Shown: piece by piece, positions 55,237 through 64,000 of the stretch | Layout: every line of letters begins with the position of its first letter | How positions within the stretch are numbered: position 1 is the first letter of the stretch | The notes under the pieces: model-generated | Database searches by the model: none | The model's input: only the letters and a program-made list of their open reading frames with translations | Told to the model about the DNA's origin: nothing | Position numbers and translations under genes: made by a program | Assembly: GCA_029783825.1 (NCBI GenBank) | Contig: JAREIK010001332.1 | Location: forward strand, 3,892,314-3,956,313 | From: Sapria himalayana | Taxonomy: Eukaryota > Streptophyta > Magnoliopsida > Malpighiales > Rafflesiaceae | Reading direction: 5' to 3' | DNA: 64,000 nucleotides

Positions 55237-55316
55237 AGTATATGAGATATCTCAATCTTAGCCACATATATATATATATATATGGCTAAGATTGAGATAT
55301 CTCATTCTCATATACT
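55237..55316. repeat. 80-bp near-perfect inverted repeat (hairpin)
   Basis: AGTATATGA/GATATCTCAATCTTAGCCA pairs with TGGCTAAGATTGAGATATC/(TCATTC)TCATATACT around an (AT)n loop. The only irregularity is a 3-base TTC insertion in the right arm. Arms are about 33 bp. Most likely a tiny foldback element or a TA-loop palindrome; a (GT)n/(CA)n stretch follows. Confidence 0.9.
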
Positions 55317-55649
55317 ATTGTGTGTGTGTGTGTACACACAATTGTTTTACTCTTTTTTAGTAGAATGAATAATTTCTCTTTTATTTTCTTTAATATAATA
55401 ACAACGGTGCCAACTAACCATGGAGTTGCGGAACTACAATAACGACACTAACCCATTATTGGCATCATCGTGTTTAGGTGAACCTCGATGCCTATTTCTC
55501 TTAAGTGTCGAATGTGCATGAATCGCTTGTTGATTTTGCGTGTTAGTGATTGTAGTCGACACAGTAGGCAAAACCCGATTGTGTGCGTTGATCAATGATT
55601 GATAACAATGGGCAAAACCTTATTGTGCGCCCATCACCAACTGTTAAGA

Positions 55650-56048
55650 GTTTTTAGCACGAGCGTGCCTGGCCCAGCACGGTTTAAAATAGCCGGGCCC
55701 GGCACGGCCCGCAGGCACGGCGGGCCGTGCCTTGCCGGGCCCGCTGGGGCTGGCATGTCCGTACAGTTCGAGATTCGGGGGATCGCGGGTCGGGTCGAAT
55801 CAGACCCGACCCGCGGTCTTTATTGCGAAAGGGGACATCGCGGGGTCGGGCTCAAGGGACACCCGACACGGGACAAACCCATGCCTGTGTGCCGTGCCAC
55901 GGGCCGAACCGTGCCGGGCCAGGCACGGGCCAGGCACCGCACGGCAAGGCTCGTGCCTAACCCGGGCACGACACGGGCCCGGGCACGGAATTTTCCCGTG
56001 TCGTGCCTCGTGCCTGGCCGGCCCGGCCCGGTCCGGTTGACACCTATA
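55650..56048. mobile_element. Non-autonomous hAT element, copy 6, left end missing
   Basis: Begins at about TTTTTAGCACGAGCGTGCC, a point roughly 45-50 bp inside other copies, so the left TIR is lost. It continues through CGGGTCGGGTCGAATCAGAC, shared with copy 5, to the right end GGTTGACACCTATA at 56048. CpG well preserved. No TSD can be tested. ORFs of 77-164 aa are compositional. Confidence 0.88.
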
Positions 56049-56601
56049 ATGTGCACAATACAGCAGACACAATAGCACATTAAATGCAAAAAAAAAAAAA
56101 AAAAAAGAGAGCAATCAGTATAAAAGAACATGAAATAACTAACAGACATTAAAGATAAATACTTGTTTGTGATGAGCCACTTCAGTGACGGCTTAATTTT
56201 TAGGTCAAGAATATGAAAAGCACTTAGTAGATGATCTACGTGAGAATAATTCAAATGAGTAATTGATAATTGACATATGATTATTTGTTTATTTATAACA
56301 ATCGGATGATTCAAGTATTACTAATATATTTGATACTTGTTAAGCATTCAAGGTTTTGAATTTAATAAAATCAATATTCTTCAAAGATGTTATGGGATTC
56401 AAAGGTTATTCGATAGATTACCAGATCTATTAAAGGTAGATTTTCTAAATATACACCAAATGACTTATTACAATTATTAAGTAGAAGCATTCTATAGTTA
56501 TTTCCTTGGAAGCTAACAATTCCAATGGAGATACTTCAACAGGAAGTGCTTCACCAAGAGATATGTCTATTATTTTTCTTTTTTGTTGATTGACTTTGTA
56601 C
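56049..56601 (-). other. Spacer between two hAT copies
   Basis: AT-rich, with a poly-A run (56088-56106). No gene recognised. Confidence 0.4.
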
Positions 56602-56920
56602 TAGAGGTGTCAAACGGGCCGGGCCGGGCCGGCCCAGCACGAGGCACGGCACGGTTCGGCCGTGCCTGGGCCGGCCCGGCACGATAAAAAAACGTGCCCG
56701 GGCCCGTGCCGTGCCGGCACGGCACGCCGGCATGCGTGCCTGAGTCGCGACTCGTGACACAACTGGGCCCCGCCCCCGGTAAAAAGACCGCGGGTCGGGT
56801 CCAAACAGACCCTACCCGCCCCGCCTGCCCTGCCTTGCCGTGCGCCCGTGCCCGAGCAGGCCGGCACTGCACGGCACGGCACGGCCTTGCCGTGCCCGGC
56901 CGGCCCGTTTGACACCTCTA
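56602..56920. mobile_element. Non-autonomous hAT element, copy 7 (319 bp), exact TSD
   Basis: The terminal 19 bp, TAGAGGTGTCAAACGGGCC, is perfectly repeated in inverted form at the right end. An exact 8-bp duplication, CTTTGTAC, lies at 56594-56601 and 56921-56928. The interior is about the most GC- and CpG-rich DNA in the window. This is the best-preserved copy and the best guide to the family's termini. Confidence 0.96.
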
Positions 56921-57560
56921 CTTTGTACTCTTAGATCATAAATATGTGAGTCAACACTCAGTCTAAGTAATCAAGTTATATTTTCTTTTTCTTTTTTTAA
57001 TCTAGAACTTTTGATAATATAAATATCATGTATGTTATTTTAACACATCTTTTTTATATCAAATTTATTTTTAATTAATTATTTTACTAAATAATAATTA
57101 AGCATCATACTTTTATCTCCTATTCATATTAATGTACAAAATCAAAGGATCAGTCATATAGTATTTCCCTAGAGATTGAGCAAGATTAATTATAAATATT
57201 TATTGACCCATAATTATTGACCCATAATTAGTGGAAGGCATGTCTCGTGCTGAGCCAAGCACGCATGCATGTCGAGCGAGCACGACCCGCATGCCTGGCT
57301 CAGTGCCAAAGTCCACCATCCCAATCATTGAAGACCAGGCACAAGATTGATTATATATATATTTTTTTTCACTTTCAAAAGTCTCCCTAGATGTTTGATT
57401 ATCATTGACCCATATGTGAAACATTCTCAACTTAGATATTTTATCATTAAATAAATTAAAAATAATGAAATCAATCACAAAGTAGATGATTTCTATTAAC
57501 TATGATGTGTATTAATTAAGAAAATATAAAATTCATTTTAATCTAACATATCAGAAGAGT
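56921..57560 (-). other. AT-rich spacer with a GC-balanced patch
   Basis: A short tandem repeat (tattgacccataat, twice) at 57201-57229 precedes a patch (57235-57345) with ctcgtgctgagccaagcacg words that could be a fragment of another GC-rich element. No gene. Confidence 0.35.
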
Positions 57561-57564
57561 ATTA

Positions 57565-57965
57565 GTCATGGCCCATTTGATCTTACTCATTCATTCATTC
57601 ATGAATCTGATGGGATGCCACAAGTCATTATACCAGGTAAACAGAATTATAGAACAATATTGTAATGCAAACAGTAAAAAAGAAAGATTTCATTCATGCT
57701 CGATTCTGTTATTCACACTCATGAGTCGATTTTTGAGGCTGCTCCACCCTCACAATTTTCCAGCCAACAATAATATCTCCCTTCACCCAACACTCCCTCA
57801 ATATATTTCTTTTCCTCCACTCTAACCAACAACTTTTAGAAACTATGAAAAGACCAGGCTGACCCTCAACCCGGAAATAATAACAAGAGTCATTCCTTTT
57901 CCAGGACAAGATACTAACAATTCAAGATATCACCCGTGGCTAGTAATTTCCCTTTTTTCCTCCTT
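57565..57965 (-). other. Unassigned GC-balanced patch with minus-strand ORF
   Basis: On the minus strand 57709-57909 encodes 66 residues including SCYYFRVEGQPGLF and GDIIVGWKIVRVEQPQ. The frame is compositionally coding-like, but I do not recognise the family, and it is not part of ALG5 as far as I can tell. It may be a gene fragment or TE coding remnant. Confidence 0.3.
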
Positions 57966-58560
57966 GCATAAGTCACATGAATCTGGGGCTTATCAAAATC
58001 TTGTCAAATCATTTAACACGTGATAGTTCAAAATATATTGTTGTATTTTTTAATTATTATACTTTATATACATATCTTATTTTAACAAGTATTAAAATAT
58101 TAATAAGTATATTGTTTAAATATATATTTCATGTCATTATTTTATCTTTTTTGAAGAGAATGAGATAATTTATCATACATCATGTGATTATACTGTATAG
58201 AATAAGATAGTTGAATGATAAAATAAATATTTTATTAAAATAACTAAAATAATTTTATTGCTTAGAAATGTTCTTTGATATTTTTAGAGAGAAATAGTAT
58301 CAACTACTAATTTTCTTATCAACCAGATACTATCTTTTATCTTTTTAGGTCATATATCATATTAATTTCTATATTCAACAGAAAGACTATTTTATTATTT
58401 ACCTATGATTTTTAAGTATATTTGTTTTATTTAGGGTCTCTTATCTAATAAAAAATAAAGAGGATTTCACATATATAAGAAATATAAGTGTCACTTATGT
58501 AAAACTAAAAGAATTATTTCAAGTGTAAATGTGGGATTTCTTAAAAATGTCCCTTTTCAA
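57966..58560. other. AT-rich DNA, no feature seen
   Basis: No recognisable gene, domain or defined repeat. Confidence 0.35.
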
Positions 58561-59350
58561 AAATTTGATCCAAGGGACACCTCTAGATACTATAGTGATA
58601 CGATATTTACCACATCAAGTCATTACCCCTTATAAAGTGATAATCATACGTATTCTTATACATGATACTATCATTATTTAAAAACGATAGAAGATTGATG
58701 GAACATCTCCACATCGAACCACAATTTTGTTGAGACTCCTAACGGTGTGAGTAATGAGGAAAACTTCTAGTGAGAGTGTCCCACGAGACACAAGGTGTAA
58801 GCCTCCTGATGTGTTCGATGAATAGTGCCAACCAATAACTCTACACAACAAAAATGAGGCAACTCAGCATGGCCTAGTAGCTCATTGGGAAAAATGGGTC
58901 ATGTTGGATAAGATCGAGTCTACAACAAACTCAAGCTCGGTTGGCTCAAAGCACGGACCATGCCTAGCACAAGCTCATAATTAACCCATGGCAGTATGGG
59001 TTCATAGTTCATGCGAGGATAGCTTGAACTTGGGCTAACAACTTGTCAGGGTTTAGGATACAAGCTCGCCTTTGTGCTAAAAATATCAAGATGTGATCAG
59101 TAATGAGATCAGCCAAAGCATCGATGAAACCCAAAGTCATTTTTAAAAAAAATGGTATTTGTAACTAGGCATGGCACATCTACCAAGGGAACAAGTCAAA
59201 TTCTATCGTGTTGTGTCACATACAAGGTTGACAAGCAGCATGTATGCTGCCCCTCCAAACCCATCACTGCCCACGCCTTTAGGTCGTGCAGGCCAGATTC
59301 GCCTCTAGGTCAAATTTGTATAGGTTGTCTATCAAACGAGTATGTATAGG
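58561..59350. other. GC-balanced stretch, possibly decayed non-autonomous hAT-like DNA
   Basis: GGGACACCTCTAGA at 58575-58588 resembles the hAT family's right end. 58900-59330 has the catgcctagcac/ggcatggcac word style of the decayed copies. No TIR pair or TSD could be matched, so membership is uncertain. Confidence 0.3.
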
Positions 59351-59950
59351 TTGATGTAATAGGCAATTTGTTACTATGATTTTGATATTATATATTTAAA
59401 TTTTTTATCTTCTCTTAATAATAGTATGATCTCAAATACTCTTTTTGAGATATTAAATCAACCAAGATAACAACATTATATTTTGGATGACACTTAACAT
59501 GACATGAAGATTACATTCTGAAATATTCATGCAAAACATAAATGAGTGTATACGATGGAGACTAAACTGTAAGAAAATATAAATCAACTTTAAAATATAT
59601 TGTATTATGGAAATTTATACAGACATATGGTATGACATATTGAGATATATTTTTTCTCCCTTGCTAAAAAAATAACTAATAGATTATGATTTATTATTGC
59701 TGCTTTTCACATATATTATTTATCATTAAATACAAGAAATATATATTTTTTTATGATGACCTTACGGATAAGATTCTATGCAACAATCACCAAAATTAAC
59801 TATCCCATTGAATGCATGTGTAGTTTATAAAATATGTAAGATACTTTATGTAAAAACCCAAATAAATTCGAATTCGCCAAAAAAAAATTCTAGATTCTCA
59901 GATAATCAAATGGACCCTAAATTAGCTGACGATGCATTATTAAAAGTGAT
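59351..59950. other. AT-rich DNA, no feature seen
   Basis: The 60-codon ORF at 59778-59960 is not recognised; otherwise nothing. Confidence 0.35.
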
Positions 59951-59989
59951 TCAAACTTGAGATTGATATATGATGGCAATATTTGAGAC

Positions 59990-60620
59990 CAAGACATCAC
60001 TTCTTGAAGTTACGAAGTGTTGAAAATATCATAACATATATTGCAAGTCATATCTTTTTTCCAATATCATGATTTTTTCTCAAAATCAAATTTGCCTTTC
60101 TAAATGTTGTAACTTTTTTGAAGTAGTGGCTATTGTCTACGGATGCAATGACTTTTTCAAAGTCACGACATTATTCTCTTTTTAAATGTCATGACTTTTT
60201 CAAAGGCCAGTACTTTCCTTCTCATTTTTAGTGTTTTTTTCTAAAACCATAATTTTCCATTAATTTATGATCTTTTTCAAAGTCGCAACTTTTCTTAAAG
60301 GCATAGTATCAAACTTAAGTAAATTAGGATTATTATAAATAGTAAGATGTTGAAATGAAAGAAGGGTGAAATAGAAACAACAAAAAATATTTTTCAAAAA
60401 GCTTAAGTGAACTCTCTAAGAGAGGGGGGAGAAAAAGAAAAGAGATGGAGTTTTTCAAAAATTTTCCTCTTATTTCTATGAAAATTAGTTGATCAAATTT
60501 AGTTGATCCAAGAATTAACGTTCATCGATTCGACAAGATCAACATGGGAATACCACAATCAAAGGATTTCATCAAAGTATACAAAGATAAATTTAGAGAA
60601 ATTGAAATTTCAGAGTAAAT
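59990..60620. repeat. CATGACTTTTTCAAAG-type degenerate repeat
   Basis: Units such as atgactttttcaaagtcacgac, tgtcatgactttttcaaaggc and atctttttcaaagtcgcaac recur in 60,110-60,300. Similar AAGTCATGAC words mark the dispersed repeats at 1.85-2.5 and 33.2-33.9 kb, so this may be a third, more distant member. Confidence 0.45.
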
Positions 60621-61500
60621 AAAGATGTTTTTCTTCTTCTTTGTGTGTTTTGTTTATATCTTATAAATGTATTAAGAAATTTTAAGGTTATAAATAATGA
60701 ATTAGATTAAAATTATACGTGAATGAATTAGAGAAATTTTTATACTTGACTTGGTATTAGAACTTAGGTATACGTTTACCTTAGGCTTGATTGACATGGA
60801 TTTAGGTCATTGTACCCATTGTGCATTATATATTTAATATTATGCAATTGTGTGTTATATTACGAGTATATGTGCATGATAAATATGTATAGTAAGGGGT
60901 GAACATTATATTCAAAGTGGTTACCTTAAGGATTCAGAAATATTTAGTATTATGTCATTGTTCCTTTTATCTCACTCTTGTAATCACATCTATCTTTACT
61001 AGAAACATATTCAAGAAATTTTTAGCTAGTTATATAAAATGAGGGAAATGAATGGTGATATATTCTTACCCACTAGGCTTATTTAATCTCAACTACATAA
61101 ACTAAGAAATTATCACATATATTTGAGCAATTATAATAATTAACATCTTGCATGTGGTGCCAGATGTAAAAATAAAAGACAAATCAAGCTCAATGAATTG
61201 CCACATGGAAATCAATAATATAGAATCAATCAACAATCAAGTCTTCTTTATCCAACTACTAAGAAGCTCCTCTATAAAGTAGTCAAGCTTCTCCTTGATA
61301 ATAAATCACATATGAACTCTAGCAGTCTATTAAGTATAATCCCATTATTCAAGTTTGTGCATAGTAATAACTAACACTTTTATGTCCTCAATCAATCAAA
61401 GTAAATGTTGTGGCCTAATTATAATCTCAATCACAATAAATTTGGGAAAGGGAGAGAAACAAAAAGGAGAGATGAGAAGAAGAAAAAATAAAAATTTTAT
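60621..61500. other. AT-rich flank of the right-hand Copia remnant
   Basis: No gene recognised. It could include the 3' LTR of the minus-strand Copia element, but no TG...CA-bounded repeat could be paired. Confidence 0.3.
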
Positions 61501-61529
61501 TAATTAAAAAAACCAATCTTGAAAAGTAT

Positions 61530-64000
61530 GCCATCAAGCTAGAAGGTATATGTCACCTCTCATTTTGTATATTTCCAAACAATGAAAATAAAAAAAAATT
61601 AACTATAAAAAAAAATAAAATCAAACATCAATACCTATCATCAAGTTGGGAAGTATATGTCACAAATACTTAATTTATAGGGTAGAAAAATAACAAGTAG
61701 TCCCAAGTCTTCGTAAAAATGTCTGCAATTTGTTCACTAACAAGCAAATATGATAATCAATCTCAATATATTTTATTTGTTCATGCAATTATCTGGTTAG
61801 CAAGAATATAACAAGCAACATGACTATCAAAGTAAAATTTCATTACTCTCTAGACTGGCAATTCAAGCTCCTCCAAGATGAGACTGATTTACTAGATCCC
61901 ACAAGTAGGCAATGACATGGCTCTTCACTATCTTTGCATTAGATCTCAAAATAACAATTTGTCTCTTATTTTAGAGATAAGATTATATCTAAAAAATATA
62001 TATATAAACATTTATCAAATTACCTCTCTGTGATAGTTAGTACCCAATTAAAATCTAAATGTGATTCTTCCTAGGCCCTAGCTATGTTCTTAATATTTAA
62101 ACATTATCACATATCCTAGATTCTAGAATTATTTTTATTTATTTGAGATTCTTAAAAATTATATTCATATGAATCTATTAGGAAGAGAAAAGACAAACCA
62201 TATTGACAACGTACATGATATATAATCTGATCAATATCAAATAATTAAGTTTTTTCATATTTCTCTTATATATAATACAATTAACTAGTGAACCACCATA
62301 TGTAGATAAGTATATACATGCATCAAGTGGTAAATCAATTGGAACACAACCTACATACCACTTTTTTATAGAATATCTAAGTTATATCTCCTCTAAGAAA
62401 GAAAATTCATATTTCCTAAATACCCAACTTAAATACTAAAAAAATATACCAAGCAAGTCAAATTCTTCATTTAGAACTCAGTTTGTAAAAATAATTTCAA
62501 TTAGAATAAATCAAACTGATTATATCATATAATTAGAATATTATTAGTATATATTATTAATATCACAAGTTAACATCATGATCTATATTGAAAAAAATAA
62601 GAATAGTCTAAAATATATCTCTCGAGAGTTGAGACCAAAAGTGGTAAAAGATGTATATAATTTTTTAAGCCACATATTAGGAGATTGTTTCAAAGCATAA
62701 AGAGTCATTCACAATCAATAGATTATGTTAAGTTTCCAAGAAAAATAAATTTTGATGGTTATTACATAATTATTTCTTACTCGAGATCAACATGAAGAAA
62801 TACATCCTTGATATCTAATTGATACACAGTTCACATGTGATATGCAACAATAAAAAATAACCTAATAAAAATCATTTCAATAGTAGTAAATATGTTATCT
62901 CATTAATCAATATCACAAGTATTCTTTAATATCCTAGCTACTAACCTAGCCATGAGCCAACCAAGCTTTCCTTCGAGTCGCATCTTCATAGAGTACCTCC
63001 ATCAACATCTTATTATTGCCTTACCTGAAAATTTTAAAATGAGATCCCATGTATGATTAATACTGATAGCACTCGATTTATCAAACATAATTTATCATCA
63101 TCATAGATTACTAAGTATCTTAGAAAGAGTATCCAATATCCTATATCTATCATGTGATAACAAAAACTAAGTTATATAGCAAGCAAACAAGAATATGTAC
63201 ATAAGACCAAGAATGCTAAGTAATACATGTGTTTCATTACCTCTATAGTGCAATCAACATGTTCATGTCGCTACTCTAAACTAGATCAACTTATGCAATA
63301 GAAAGCTTATCTGAATAAAACTGTGAAAGTGCTTGTTGAATATATATCATCAGATTGGGATCATCAAGTCTCATAAATTTCATTTTCATCTCCTGAAAGA
63401 CTAACATCTCGTGTTCATTTTGACCCTCACACTAGACTCCTCTCCTTTATGTAGAACCCTAGGAGAGGTGTCACTTATCTTCTCATAGCCAATCTTGCTA
63501 GCAGTGCCATATGTAAAAGTAGGAGCATGGTTAACAATTATCCCTATCTGAAAAGTAAAATCTAGACAAGGGAGAGAGCATACCATGACAATATCTTAAA
63601 GTACATCCTATTGGATCGAGTTCTTAAAAAATAAATTATCCTCAAAGAATATCATATGAATACTCACAAAGACTCATGATCTTTGGTAAATGACAAGTAT
63701 ATCTCTTTTGCATATTAGAGTACCTAAGAAACACACATTTGATGGCATGCATAATTATCTATTTGAAGAGAGATCATGATGCAAATAAATATATCAAAAA
63801 ATCTTAGGTTAAAGATGGAAAAGTCATTTTTTCAAAATATACGAGTTGATATAGGATATTGAGAGAACAAAAGATGTATCCAATTGATCAGATATATGAT
63901 GAATTATCTCAAAAATAGTTAAGCATACCCATCAAGATATATGATGAATTATCTCATACTTTTCAAAAAAGTAAGAAAAATAATAATAAATATATTATAA
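61530..64000 (-). pseudogene. Ty1/Copia pol relic, minus strand, running off the right edge
   Basis: Reading the minus strand leftward: an integrase C-terminal block with AIKCVFLRYSNMQKRYTCH and a spacer (63700-63960, 63400-63600); RT start with ARLVARILKNTCDID, then VYQLDIKDVFLH and DLE (about 62790-62960), matching the usual QLDVKNAFLHGDLEEEVYM order; then RNase H pieces with KFYFDSHVA, EQIKYIEIDYHI and SEQIADIFTK (about 61690-61850), and a GIFDIYTP-like end (61630). Stops and gaps throughout. The 61-aa frame 63401-63586 belongs to the integrase-RT spacer. Confidence 0.82.

Noticed and set aside
55237..55316. Hairpin as a microRNA gene
   Set aside because: The loop is an AT microsatellite and there is no evidence of a processed mature sequence. 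Kept only as a structural repeat.

Overview
The window is nuclear DNA of a flowering plant. The evidence is an intron-rich eukaryotic gene, plant-type LINE, Copia, hAT and pogo/Lemi elements, and a very AT-rich background. The giant introns and TE load would fit a large-genome monocot such as an orchid or palm, but that is inference and the species is not identified.

The only conserved host gene I recognise is ALG5 (dolichyl-phosphate beta-glucosyltransferase; ER N-glycosylation), on the minus strand. Six consecutive 3' exons are readable at 50570-50704, 29426-29515, 29027-29137, 28840-28923, 28377-28441 and 17849-18059. They have consensus splice sites and join in one open frame. The N-terminal exons lie beyond the right edge. 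Two introns inside the window are huge: 21,054 bp (29516-50569) and 10,317 bp (18060-28376). The intron entering the first visible exon is at least 13.3 kb. Almost everything from 18 to 64 kb is therefore ALG5 intron filled with transposons.

Layout by region: 0.4-2.6 kb is an old dispersed repeat with an inverted relative at 33-35 kb. 2684-3280 is a non-autonomous hAT element with an 8-bp target duplication. 3.5-4.6 kb is a CTAY-rich minisatellite split by a pogo/Lemi-like relic. 4.6-6.7 kb is a decayed Copia gag-pol fragment. 6.7-17.3 kb is a tract of different texture that I interpret as plant mitochondrial intergenic DNA (NUMT-like), split by a 2-kb hAT transposase relic at 11800-13842. 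17.85-18.06 kb is the last ALG5 exon. 20446-25670 is a structurally complete but decayed LINE (ORF1 DUF4283, endonuclease, RT, zf-RVT, RNase H, 11-bp target duplication) lacking the RT core. 28.4-29.5 kb holds four ALG5 exons. 35935-40114 is a second hAT family with 8-bp target duplication and a decayed transposase. Between 42 and 57 kb are six GC-rich hAT copies, three of them with exact 8-bp target duplications. 51.3-53.1 and 61.5-64 kb hold minus-strand Copia remnants.

The short GC-rich hAT copies share termini (TAGAGGTGTCAA...) with the 2-kb relic that still encodes a recognisable transposase C-terminus, so they read as one family with its former autonomous partner. No CRISPR array, rRNA or convincing tRNA was seen, and I did not find a new biological system. 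The points most worth checking are the giant-intron ALG5 gene, the hAT family with its insertion and repair scars, and the possible 10-kb organellar insertion next to the 3' end of ALG5.
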